DNA from: Asterias rubens
Taxonomy: Eukaryota; Echinodermata; Asteroidea; Forcipulatida; Asteriidae
DNA: 64,000 nt
Assembly (NCBI RefSeq): GCF_902459465.1
Contig: NC_047067.1
Coordinates: 17,111,680-17,175,679, forward strand
Direction of reading: 5' to 3'
Shown here in pieces: positions 33,919 through 46,800 of this stretch (positions are counted from its first letter, which is position 1; each line of letters starts with the position of its first letter). A program made the translations under genes and the position numbers. The notes below the pieces were generated by a model. That model ran no database searches and was not told the origin of the DNA. It was given only the letters and a program-made list of their open reading frames with translations.

Positions 33919-36900
33919 GTTAACGTCTTTTTAATCGTCGTGGTACCCGCTGCTAAAACATAAGATGAGTACACAGTGCTTATAATACAAATCGATAAAC
34001 GGGTAAACCCAAATTATACATTTTTTTATCCCCGATGCAAATTTAACGTTTATTGAATAGTGCGGTACTGCTAAAACTTCGGATTTGAATTGCCTCTAGC
34101 TATAGCTGTACCGGTCAATCTCAGTGGTCTATATGGTGAGACAACGCTTAAGAGTTACAAAGGTCGTGGGTTAGAATCTAACCCGAGTATTACCCCGGCT
34201 GTTTTTACAGCACTTGGGAAAATACGAAGTACACAGTGCTTTACACACATCGGTGTAACGGTTAACCAAACTCTTTATTCTTTATCCCCCGATAGAAATG
34301 TATTTATAACTGCTCAAAAAATACCTGACTTTTTTTTTTAAATATCAAATAACAAACCACAAGGGAAACCAACTGGGAAATTTGTTTTTTAAATGGCTGA
34401 ACAGAGGAAATGTACTCCTGCGGGATTTTAACCAACGACCTCCGGATTAACGTATCGGCGCTCTACCAACTGAGCTATACAGACATTCATTGGCTGTCTC
34501 CCAAAACATAGCTGTATATTGAAACGTTATTTTAGTTCATGTTGTATCTTTTATTTATTTATTAGCCCAATCTTTCGACAGGGCAGCGAAAAATTAGTCT
34601 ATAGACTCATTAATTTGTTCCTCTGCACGGAAATCTTTAGTAAAAGGCGAAAGATTTATGCGAATGCAGTGAACCAGAGTGCTTATTGAGTGTTTCACCA
34701 TGGAAGTCTTTCTTTACATGTGTAACAAACTTCATGGCGTTAATTGAAATCAGTAAACAAAACTTGTGAACAAATTAATCAAACATGTATATAAATTTCA
34801 ATCTATTGTACGGGTTGTTTTTCTCTCTCAATCAAACAAGTTGTTTAAAGTGGAATTATATCAAGTAGATTAGAAGAAACTATCAAAAGAGTTATTATTA
34901 AAGTAGGTGTGAATATATTACCAAGAATATTGAATATTCATGAGAATGTGGTCAAGTAGTCGGAGCCTGGACCAAATTTTAGATTCTTTATCCCCGATGC
35001 AAAATTAACGTCTTTTTAATCGTCGTGGTACCCGCTGCTAAAACATAAGATGAGTACACAGTGCTTATAATACAAATCGATAAACGGGTAAACCCAAATT
35101 ATACATTTTTTTATCCCCGATGCAAATTTAACGTTTATCAAATAGTGCGGTACCCGCTGCTAAAACTTCGGATTTGAATTGCCTCTAGCTATAGCTGTAC
35201 CGGTCAATCTCAGTGGTCTATATGGTGAGACAACGCTTAAGAGTTACAAAGGTCGTGGGTTAGAATCTAACCCGAGTATTACCCCGGCTGTTTTTACAGC
35301 ACTTGGGAAAATACGAAGTACACAGTGCTTTACACACATCGGTGTAACGGTTAACCAAACTCTTTATTCTTTATCCCCCGATAGAAATGTATTTATAACT
35401 GCTCAAAAAATACCTGACTTTTTTTTTTAAATATCAAATAACAAACCACAAGGGAAACCAACTGGGAAATTTGTTTTTTAAATGGCTGAACAGAGGAAAT
35501 GTACTCCTGCGGGATTTTAACCAACGACCTCCGGATTAACGTATCGGCGCTCTACCAACTGAGCTATACAGACCTTCATTGGCTGTCTCCCAAAACATAG
35601 CTGTATATTGAAACGTTATTTTAGTTCATGTTCTATCTTTTATTTATTTATTAGCCCAATCTTTCGACAGGGCAGCGAAAAATTAGTCTATAGACTCATT
35701 AATTTGTTCCTCTGCACGGAAATCTTTAGTAAAAGGCGAAAGATTTATGCGAATGCAGTGAAACCAGGGTGCTTATTGAGTGTTTCACCATGGAAGTCTT
35801 TCTTTACATGTGTAACAAACTTCATGGCGTTAATTGAAATCAGTAAACAAAACTTGTGAACAAATTAATCAAACATGTATATAAATTTCAATCTATTGTA
35901 AGGGTTGTTTTTCTCTCTCAATCAAACAAGTTGTTTAAAGTGGAATTATATCAAGTAGATTAGAAGAAACTATCAAAAGAGTTATTATTAAATTAGGTGT
36001 GAATATATTACCAAGAATATTGAATATTCATGAGAATGTGGTCAAGTAGTCGGAGCCTGGACCAAATTTTAGATTCTTTATCCCCGATGCAAAATTAACG
36101 TCTTTTTAATCGTCGTGGTACCCGCTGCTAAAACATAAGATGAGTACACAGTGCTTATAATACAAATCGATAAACGGGTAAACCCAAATTATACATTTTT
36201 TTATCCCCGTTGCAAATTTAACGTTTATCAAATAGTGTGTTACCCGCTGCTAAAACTTCGGATTTGAATTGCCTCTAGCTATAACTGTACCGGTCAATCT
36301 CAGTGGTCTATATGGTGAGACACTGCTTATAAGAGTTACAAAGGTCGTGGGTTAGAATCTAACCCGAGTATATTACCCCGGCTGTTTTTACAGCACTTGG
36401 GAAAATACGAAGTACACAGTGCTTTACACACATCGGTGTAACGGTTAACCAAACTCTTTATTCTTTATCCCCCGATAGAAATGTATTTATAACTGCTCAA
36501 AAAATACCTGACTTTTTTTTTAAAGATCAAATAACAAACCACAAGGGAAACCGACTGGGAAATTTGTTTTTTAAATGGCTGAACAGTGGAAATTTACTCC
36601 TCCGGAATTTTAACCAACGACCTCCGGATTAACGTATCGGCGCTCTACCAACTGAGCTATACAGACCTTCATTGGCTGTCTCCCAAAACATAGCTGTATA
36701 TTGAAACGTTATTTTAGTTCATGTTCTATCTTTTATTTATTTATTAGCCCAATCTTTCGACAGGGCAGCGAAAAATTAGTCTATAGACTCATTAATTTGT
36801 TCCTCGGCACGGAAATCTTTAGTAAAAGGCGAAAGATTTATGCGAATGCAGTGAAACCAGAGTGCATATTAAGTGTTTCACCATGGTAGTCTTTCTTTAC

Positions 36901-39900
36901 ATGTGTAACAAACTTCATGGCGTTAATTGATATCAGTAAACAAAACTTTTGAACAAATTATTCAAACATGTCTATAAATTTCAATCTATTGCAAGGGTTG
37001 TTTTTTCTCTCTCAATCAAACAAGTTGTTTAAAGTGGAATTATATCAAGTAGATTAGAAGAAACTATCAAAAGAGTTATTATTAAATTAGGTGTGAATAT
37101 ATTACCGAGAATATTGAATATTCATGAGAATGTGGTCAAGTAGTCGGAGCCTGGACCAAATTTTAGATTCTTTATCCCCGATGCAAAATTAACGTCTTTT
37201 TAATCGTCGTGGTACCCGCTGCTAAAACATAAGATTCAAACTGCCTCTCTATGACAATCTCGAAGGTCTAGTTTGTAAGACTGCTCTAGAATTGCAAAGG
37301 TAATTGGTTCGAATCCCAACCATGTAATATTCCTGTCTTGTTTTCCCCCTAAGGAACTCGGAAAAGTACTGAGTACACAGTGCTTATAATACAAATCGGT
37401 AAACGGGAAAAACAAAATTATACAATTTTTTTTTATCCCGATGCAAATTTAACGTTTATCGAATAGTGCGGTTCTGCTAAAACTTCGGATTTGAATTGCC
37501 TCTAGCTATAGCTGTACCGGTCAATCTCAGTGGTCTATATGGTGAGACACTGCTTAAGAGTTACAAAGGTCGTGGGTTAGAATCCAACCCGAGTATTACC
37601 CCGGCTGTTTTTACAGCACTTGGGAAAATACGAAGTACACAGTGCTAACACACATCGGTGTAACGGTTAAACCAAACTTGTTATTCTTTATCCTCCGATA
37701 GAAATTTATTAATAACTGCTCCAAAAATACCTGACTCTTTTTTCAAATATCAAACAACAAACCACAAGGGAAACTGACTGGGTAATTTGTTTTTAAATCG
37801 ACTGAACGGAGACAATTTACTACGGCGGGATTTTAACCAACGATCTCCGGATTAACGTATCGGCGCTCTACCAACTGAGCTATACAGACCTTCATTGGCT
37901 GTCTCCCAAAACATAGCTGTATATTGAAACGTTTTTTTAATTCATGTTCTATCTTTATTTATTTATTAGCCCAATCTTTCGACAGGGCAGCGAAAAATTA
38001 GTCTATAGACTCATTAATTTGTTCCTCTGCACGGAAATCTTTAGTAAAAGGCGAAAGATTTATGCGAATGCAGTGAAACCAGAGTGCATATTGAGTGTTT
38101 CACCATGGTAGTCTTTCTTTACATGTGTAACAAACTTCATGGCGTTAATTGATATCAGTAAACAAAACTTTTGAACAAATTATTCAAACATGTCTATAAA
38201 TTTCAATCTATTGCAAGGGTTGTTTTTTCTCTCTCAATCAAACAAGTTGTTTAAAGTGGGATTATATCAAGTAGATTAGAAGAAACTATCAAAAGAGTTA
38301 TTATTAAATTAGGTGTGAATATATTACCGAGAATATTGAATATTCATGAGAATGTGGTCAAGTAGTCGGAGCCTGGACCAAATTTTAGATTCTTTATCCC
38401 CCGATGCAAAATTAACGTCTTTTTAATCGTCGTGCATGGTACCCGCTGCTAAAACATAAGATGAGTACACAGTGCTTATAATACAAATCGATAAACGGGT
38501 AAACCCAAATTATACATTTTTTTATCCCCGATGCAAATTTAACGTTTATCAAATAGTGTGGTACCCGCTGCTAAAACTTCGGATTTGAATTGCCTCTAGC
38601 TATAGCTGTACCGGTCAATCTCAGTGGTCTATATGGTGAGACAACGCTTAAGAGTTACAAAGGTCGTGGGTTAGAATCTAACCCGAGTATTACCCCGGCT
38701 GTTTTTACAGCACTTGGGAAAATACGAAGTACACAGTGCTTTACACACATCGGTGTAACGGTTAACCAAACTCTTTATTCTTTATCCCCCGATAGAAATG
38801 TATTTATAACTGCTCAAAAAATACCTGACTTTTTTTTTTAAATATCAAATAACAAACCACAAGGGAAACCAACTGGGAAATTTGTTTTTTAAATGGCTGA
38901 ACAGAGGAAATGTACTCCTGCGGGATTTTAACCAACGACCTCCGGATTAACGTATCGGCGCTCTACCAACTGAGCTATACAGACCTTCATTGGCTGTCTC
39001 CCAAAACATAGCTGTATATTGAAACGTTATTTTAGTTCATGTTCTATCTTTTATTTATTTATTAGCCCAATCTTTCGACAGGGCAGCGAAAAATTAGTCT
39101 ATAGACTCATTAATTTGTTCCTCTGCACGGAAATCTTTAGTAAAAGGCGAAAGATTTATGCGAATGCAGTGAAACCAGAGTGTTAATTGAGTGTTTCACC
39201 ATGGTAGTCTTTCTTTACATGTGTAACAAACTTCATGGCGTTAATTGAAATCAGTAAACAAAACTTGTGAACAAATTAATCAAACATGTATATAAATTTC
39301 AATCTATTGTAAGGGTTGTTTTTCTCTCTCAATCAAACAAGTTGTTTAAAGTGGAATTATATCAAGTAGATTAGAAGAAACTATCAAAAGAGTTATTATT
39401 AAAGTAGGTGTGAATATATTACCGAGAATGTTGAATATTCATGAGAATATGGTCAAGTAGTCGGAGCCTGGACCAAATTTTAGATTCTTTATCCCCGATG
39501 CAAAATTAACGTCTTTTTAATCGTCGTGGTACCCGCTGCTAAAACATAAGATGAGTACACAGTGCTTATAATACAAATCGATAAACGGGTAAACCCAAAT
39601 TATACATTTTTTTATCCCCGATGCAAATTTAACGTTTATCAAATAGTGTGGTACCCGCTGCTAAAACTTCGGATTTGAATTGCCTCTAGCTATAGCTGTA
39701 CCGGTCAATCTCAGTGGTCTATATGGTGAGACACTGCTTATAAGAGTTACAAAGGTCGTGGGTTAGAATCTAACCCGAGTATATTACCCCGGCTGTTTTT
39801 ACAGCACTTGGGAAAATACGAAGTACACAGTGCTTTACACACATCGGTGTAACGGTTAACCAAACTCTTTATTCTTTATCCCCCGATAGAAATGTATTTA

Positions 39901-41082
39901 TAACTGCTCAAAAAACACCTGACTTTTTTTTTTTAAAATCAAATAACAAACCACAAGGGAAACCGACTGGGAAATTTGTTTTTTAAATGGCTGAACAGAG
40001 GAAATTTACTCCTCCGGAATTTTAACCAACGACCTCCGGATTAACGTATCGGCGCTCTACCAACTGAGCTATACAGACCTTCATTGGCTGTCTCCCAAAA
40101 GATAGCTGTATATTGAAACGTTATTTTAGTTCATGTTCTATCTTTTATTTATTTATTAGCCCAATCTTTCGACAGGGCAGCGAAAAATTAGTCTATAGAC
40201 TCATTAATTTGTTCCTCGGCACGGAAATCTTTAGTAAAAGGCGAAAGATTTATGCGAATGCAGTGAAACCAGAGTGCATATTAAGTGTTTCACCATGGTA
40301 GTCTTTCTTTACATGTGTAACAAACTTCATGGCGTTAATTGATATCAGTAAACAAAACTTTTGAACAAATTATTCAAACATGTCTATAAATTTCAATCTA
40401 TTGCAAGGGCTGTTTTTTCTCTCTCAATCAAACAAGTTGTTTAAAGTGGAATTATATCAAGTAGATTAGAAGAAACTATCAAAAGAGTTATTATTAAATT
40501 AGGTGTGAATATATTACCGAGAATATTGAATATTCATGAGAATGTGGTCAAGTAGTCGGAGCCTGGACCAAATTTTAGATTCTTTATCCCCGATGCAAAA
40601 TTAACGTCTTTTTAATCGTCGTGGTACCCGCTGCTAAAACATAAGATTCAAACTGCCTCTCTACATGACAATCTCGAAGGTCTAGTTTGTAAAGGTAATT
40701 GGTTCGAATCCCAACCGTGTAATATTCCTGTCTTTGTTTTCCCCCTAAGGAACTCGGAAAAGTACTGAGTACACAGTGCTTATAATACAAATCGGTAAAC
40801 GGGAAAAACAAAATTATACATTTTTTTTTTATCCCGATGCAAATTTAACGTTTATCGAATAGTGCGGTTCTGCTAAAACTTCGGATTTGAATTAAAAAAC
40901 TCTTGAACAAGCATTCATACGTGCATATAATTGTTTGTCTATTGCAAGGTGTTTTTTTTTCTAAATCCACAAATTATATTTAAAGTGGAATTGTATCACC
41001 AAGATTAGAAGAAACTATCACAAGAGTTATAATTAAAGTAGTTTGAATATATTAGCGGGAATATTGAACTTATTCATGACAT
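33919..41082 (-). repeat. Right SINE-derived array, main part with higher-order structure
   Basis: tRNA-Lys-like segments (minus strand) recur at 34457, 35546, 36639, 37862, 38957 and 40051 (GGCGC anchor), spaced 1089, 1093, 1223, 1095 and 1094 bases. Units of about 1.22 kb keep a B-box SINE head (about 37240-37325); units of about 1.09 kb have lost it by a deletion joining ACATAAGAT to GAGTACACAG. Variant sites recur every 3.41 kb. The last part (40890-41082) is a diverged older unit. The 62- and 83-codon frames repeated in each unit are not called as genes. Confidence 0.9.
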
Positions 41083-41625
41083 GGACATCAAACGGGGGGG
41101 GGGGGCGAGCAGGGGCCAGGCCCCCCAACTTTTGAAGGGTGAGGGGTACTATATCAAATGCCCCCCCCCCCCCCCCAATGAAAATTGGCCTGAGATTGCA
41201 GCACAGGGCATCTGGGTCTGATATGACCATCTTTACCATGAAACACAAATATTGCATTGTGTATGACTAAACCCTATGTCCCGTATAGGCATCGATATAA
41301 TACATTAAGGGGCGGGGACACGTCCCCCACTTTTTGAGGGGAAAATATCAAATGTCCCTCCACGTTTTTGTTAACCTTTATCATCAGGCGGCTAAAATTT
41401 TGCACTGTGAAGACCTAACAATGTCACCCGTCATTGGCATCAATCTGGGAGTCGAGTGGGGGAGGGGGGGGGGGGGGGGGTTGTTAACTGGTGTGTCTAA
41501 CTTATAATAAGTTTATAGTTCTCTTGTAGTTGCTGTGTGATGCAATGCCTCTGTCTGCCATTGCCGTTCTGCGGCTTCCATGACTAGTGCCTAGGCAGTT
41601 GCAAGCATTATTGCAGCCTGTGGTC
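41083..41625. repeat. Two diverged copies of a G/C-run-bearing repeat
   Basis: G run at 41095-41102, C run at 41161-41176 and G run at 41464-41480. Between them a repeated motif of the type CCCCCAACTTTTGA...GGGG...TATCAAATG occurs near 41120-41160 and again near 41325-41360. Runs of this length may be assembly-sensitive. Confidence 0.5.
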
Positions 41626-41775
41626 ACTATTGGTAAATGTCAAAGACCAGTCTTCTCACTTGGTGTATCTCAACATATGCATAAAATAACAAACGTGTGA
41701 AAATTTGAGCTGGACTGGTCGTCCGAGTTGCGAGATAACCATACAAGAAAAAAACACCCTTGTCACACGAATAAT
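41626..41775 (+). mobile_element. Partial TTAA MITE
   Basis: Matches the first 150 bases of the family (CACTATTGGTAAATGTCAAA to ACCCTTGTCACACGAA). Both ends and the second half are missing. Confidence 0.65.
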
Positions 41776-42769
41776 AGCCGCAGATTGCTCAGGAACTAAA
41801 GATATGAAAATATCTGAATACACTGTCAGTGCAAAACGACTCCCTCGTTATTTATTAAGAAAAACACAATTCAAATTGGAATGTTAACACAATGTACAAG
41901 CTGGCAGTATAATTTACAAAAGATCCGTTACATGTCTTACATAAACATGGACGAAATAAGGATATACTTTCTGTGTTTTCACAGGCAACTCAAACTTTTA
42001 AAGGAATTTATTTACAAACTAGAATTTATTGTAATTGTATATACTACAAAATTACTTAAAAATATATTTTCTCTTTCCAGTGGACTCATCAAGAGACAGT
42101 ATGATTTATGTATGAATTCAGGCCAACAAACTGGTCATCGATTTCCAAACTAGAACTGATTCAGGTAGAAACATTAGACAGCTGATTACAACAGCAATAT
42201 GACATTAGTGATGTTCTCTGTCTGAGTGTGTACACACACATTACTCATGCTTGCTAACTTTTATTTCTCTTGATGCTAAGCACAGACTCAAAAGCCTAAC
42301 ACACTTTATTTTGACGTTCAACCATCAACAAACAATTTGGTTGTCAGTGTTATACCAACAGTTAACAATCAACTATATTTGTTACTTTTAATCAAATCAT
42401 GGAAATGTATACACTAATTTTGTTATTACAAACTTCTTTTTGCTCCTATGCTGACAAATTTGATAAATTTCCATAAACTTTCCCACATAAAGTTGTTTTG
42501 AAACCAGTTATACATGTACAAAACAACACCAATACAATAATTAAAACACTCTTTAAGGCAAATCTTATTTACATAACAATCTATACAACATCAAAATATA
42601 GATGAATGCCTACGGTTATTTTGCTAAATATGATGCAAACATTAAACTTTGAAAGGAACTCAGACCTCAACTTTGACAAAACAAAAGAATTTGATACACA
42701 AACTTTTCACTTCTGTCTACTTTGCGATCATGAAAATGTAAAATAATTATTTGATTGAAGAATAGTATA
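41776..42769. other. Gene-less AT-rich stretch downstream of CFAP65-like gene
   Basis: No supported gene. It could include distal 3' UTR of the CFAP65-like gene if late poly(A) sites are used. Confidence 0.35.
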
Positions 42770-43300
42770 CAAATAACGAATGTTTATGAGTGCAATGGTG
42801 CGAATATGTTCATGAGTTGAAAGATGAGGCAGAGCCGAGTTGAATGGAACATTTCATCTTTCAATGAATGAACATATTTGCACTATTGCACGAATGAAAA
42901 ACATTCATTATTTGTTTTATATAACATCCAGGTAGATCTTTGTCATTTTGATTGAAGGATACAACTTTCAAAATAAAACAAAGCGTAGGCATACAATTTC
43001 TAATTGTGAAATTACACCCGTTTTTTTTTGGATCGGCCTGTTTGACAATGTGCGTTCTGTACAGCTGTTTTGAAACACCCAGTTGCCGAATGCTAGTATG
43101 TGCCTTGTAGTAACACTGCTGCGTTACCAAAGACACGCGCACGCAGTGATGTTTTTTGCTCAGCGAGCAATAGTACTTTTCGGATGAAATGAAAAATGCA
43201 CGCTGAGTGACGTAGCGTGCAATAGTACTTTTATTTGCTAACACGTGACGGACAATCCTCAAATCAAATGGCAAGGATCTGCTTGGGTGTTATATAATAG
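42770..43300. mobile_element. Nested inverted-repeat element
   Basis: Inner palindrome 42770-42914 has ends CAAATAACGAATGTTTATGA and TTCATTATTTG. An outer pair (ATAACATCCAGGTAGATCTT near 42923 and its inverse near 43270-43295) encloses a further 350 bases. Related pieces lie at 59140-59520. Confidence 0.6.
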
Positions 43301-43621
43301 GTTTTATGAAACAAAGGAACTCAAGAGGAAGCTGTTTTGGGTGTAGATTATGTATTTTACCATTGGTACTAAAGGGAAGATAAAACAGCACAAATGTATG
43401 AAACAGGGAGAAAAAGGTAACCTTTCTTGTGCAAATAATAGTAACAATTCAAAACAACCAACCATTTTAATCCAAATTATTCCTCTAGTGAGCATTTACA
43501 CGACCCTCCGAATATCTACACACTAACTTTGATCCACCTGTTTCAAGTATCAAGACAAATGTTTGATCATGCTGCAGTTTAAATTGCCACATCTCCCTCC
43601 CTCCATTACAGCTGTATGATC

Positions 43622-43889
43622 CTATCGTGATACCTGACTGAGACTACGAGGTTCAATATCATGTGCAACACTCTTCAATGATCCTGATGTTGTGCCATTG
43701 CTTCTCTTGTTACCAACTCCAACACCAGGTACAGAATGTGGAGGTTGTACTAGCATCGTACTACTTGGTGGTAAAGCTATCAGGCGAGGACGAGCAGTTA
43801 GATTGATACCACCACTACTTGCTTCAGTTGTAATGTTGAAAATCGTATTCTCCAGAATGGATTCCAAAACAGTACCAAACTCAGGCAAC
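43622..43889 (-). CDS. cfap65: CFAP65-like terminal coding exon 19
   Basis: Begins by completing an Arg codon, then LPEFGTVLESILENTIFNIT, a Pro/Ser/Gly-rich tail, and TAG at 43622-43624. A possible poly(A) hexamer ATTAAA lies at 43466-43471 on the minus strand; an AATAAA is at 43230-43235. Which one is used cannot be told. Confidence 0.8.
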
Positions 43890-46800
43890 CTGGTAGATAA
43901 ACAACAACTTATTAAAGAGGCATCAACTTAATAGGGAATGTTTTAATTTTTAACATGGTTTGTAAAAGCTTACATTGCTTAATACTAATATTCAAAGTGA
44001 CTACAGCAGCAGTTTTGCAAACATTATAAATGCTATAAAGGATTTGAGGCATTGCATGGTGAGGTATCAATATATATTTTGTAACACCATATGTGTTGAC
44101 AATGACTCGAGCAAGCTAGTCGAAACGTTGAGACCAATTCAAGAACTGACTCCGCGATAGTGCAGTTAATTACGACCCTATAAGCTTAAGTATAGAGTAG
44201 TCCCAGCAAATTTTCTATACCTTCTGCCCGGGTAGTAGTTAAAAAGCAGGACAGTTCTTTTCCCAGAAGTCTCTCGAACATCTGATAAATCTACTCTGTG
44301 GTAGTAGAGTAAAGAAAGACACTTCTCTTAAAAACAAACTCTACCTGGCAAGTAGATAAATATATGCTTCAATTTGTTCACTTCTTTTCTATCATTCAGC
44401 CTCCATCTCCCTCAAACCTCTTACCTCTTTAGAATCTGTTGCTCAATTCTCTTGCGCTCTTCTCTCAAACTCTGCTGATAATCTGCTTCAGTGTGAAGGA
44501 TTCCAGATGACTGTGTCTGTGATCGATTTAGAACTAAATCTACTCCAGAAGGGGTATCAGCTGATATCTCCACAGCATTGTCAATGGCTGTTGCAGCAAA
44601 GGTATCTGACTTGCCAGAAGAAGGACGAGAGTCTGAAACAATGGCACTAGGGATATCGTTAGAGTTGACGATGAATGCAGGAGATTGCTGTCCAAGTGTC
44701 TGTGGACGATCACCAAACTGGGTGAAGTAAGGTATTGGTTCATTGGAGATATCCTTTAATGCCTCATGGAAATCATGATCATCCAGTAGAGCCCTTTAGA
44801 GAGAGAGAAACAATAGAATCAACAAACCATTCTAATCACTGGGTATATATCTTATTACTCAGTAATAAATTGCATTTGTCAAATACTTTAGCAAAACCTG
44901 CATAAATAGAAATGTAGTGTAGCATTTATTTATTTTTGACACATTCAAAAAACAAAAATCACACACACAAATATTCAACGTTGGGTTAAAAAAAAAAACA
45001 TTGTTATTCAACAAATACTTCAGGACCGATCAAATCTATATGAGTACATAATACTTTCATGTATGAGTAATGAAGCTCTTACTGTTGCTGACAACGACAT
45101 TCATAAAGCTCCAAATAAAAATGGGAATTGTATTCTGAAGGAATAAAAATATGCACACAATTTTTAATGGCCTCATATTTCGACCCCAGCAGAGTGTTAA
45201 TATATAAAGCGTCTCTGAAGAAGGTCCAGTTTGGAACCAACACTAAGGCCATCAACCCTAGTCATTATAAATTGCAATATATATACATTTTTAAATTGCA
45301 ATATATAAAAATTCCCAAATTGCAATATAGAAAAATTCCTTGTTATATTCAGTCTAGCAATAGAATGTCCTGACGACCTACCTAATGATATTTGCAGTGA
45401 TACCAGATACTAGTTCTCGTTCTTCTTCAGTAGCTCTTAAAGACATCTCTCTTCTTGTCTTGTCTACTTGCTGATTACTTCCCGGCAGGTTTAATCTGTC
45501 ACTCATGCTCCTGTCAAATCAAATTAACAGTCATAGTTAGTTTTAACTTTATTCAACTATTTTTAGAGTCCAGTTTCCAAGGGAGAGGGAACTTCTAATG
45601 ATTACAAAAGTTAAAGACACTGGACACTATTGGTAACTGTCAAAGACAAGTCTTCTCACTTGGTGTATTTCAACATATGCATAACATAACAAACCTGTGA
45701 AAATTTGAGCTAAATTGGTCGTCGAAGTTGCGAGATAACTATGAAAGAAAAAACATCCTTGTCACACAAAGTGTCCACTGCCTTTAAATGAAGTTGTAAC
45801 ATTTTATCTCAGTCAAAGATGCTAGCGATCAAGAAAGTCAATATACATTATTTTAATTTCATTTCCGCATGAATTTTCAAATCAAAGTACGGATTAAATT
45901 TCCAACAGAAAAGGGGGTGTGTGTGAAACACAGATTTCAAAGTATGCACGAACATCAACAGTCACTACACATGTGTTTCAACAAACAAACTAAATGTAGG
46001 ATGATAATAATAGTATTTATAATGCGCCTTTACCAAAGGATACAAGAGACATAATCATTAGCACACCATGTAATGGTTAACAGGTGCTGTGGCGTATTCA
46101 GCAGCCACAGCCAGGAACACCGGGGCGAACCCCTTCTCTTTTCGATAAATGCATGCACTGGATTCTTTTACATTTTACATTGGACCAACGGCTTTACATC
46201 CCATCTGAAAGGACCAAGCATTGGTTAAGTGTCTTGCTTAAAGGACACAAGTGTCACAGCTGGGGATTCAAACCCACACTCTGCTGATCAGAAACACCAG
46301 AGTTTGAATTCACTGCTTTTACATGTCGTTTACTATAAGTAGAGGACAGTTTCTAGTTAAAAATAATTACAGGTTTGCAGTACTGGCCACTGCAGAAACA
46401 AGTACTGTTCCAGAATAAGACTGATTAATAAATGCTTACCTATCAATGAAGAAGCGTTGAACTTCATTTGGGAAGTTAGTCTGGAATTCTGCGATGGTGT
46501 GTGTTCTTCCAGTAGCCCCCAAGTGTAAAAGGAACTTTGGAGGAGGTTGAGGCTTACTCCAAAGTGGTGTCCCTGTCTCGGATAGACCTTTGCGTATTTC
46601 ACTTTCCTCCATCTCCTTGCTAGATTTGACATTTTTGATTGGTGGCAGAGTCTGATAATGCTGAAAGTCTGGGCTCTCTGTACGCTTGGAGCTTACGGTG
46701 CGGCATAGTTTGGTGCTTGATTTAGGTGGCTATTGAATTTAAATAGATCAGGTGGAAAAAGAAGAAATATGCTTAGTGTCTTTCCACAACAAGTACACAT

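Noticed and set aside
1143-40079. Functional tRNA-Lys genes
   Set aside because: The A-box region is good, but the B box is GGTTAAAATCC in nearly all copies and the acceptor stem does not pair. A SINE head is the better reading.
35608-40301. Recurrent 62-codon frames (MKRYFSSCSIFYLF type) in array units
   Set aside because: Located in the AT-rich AATAAATAAATAAAAG part of the repeat. No known domain, and frame length varies with single-base changes between units.
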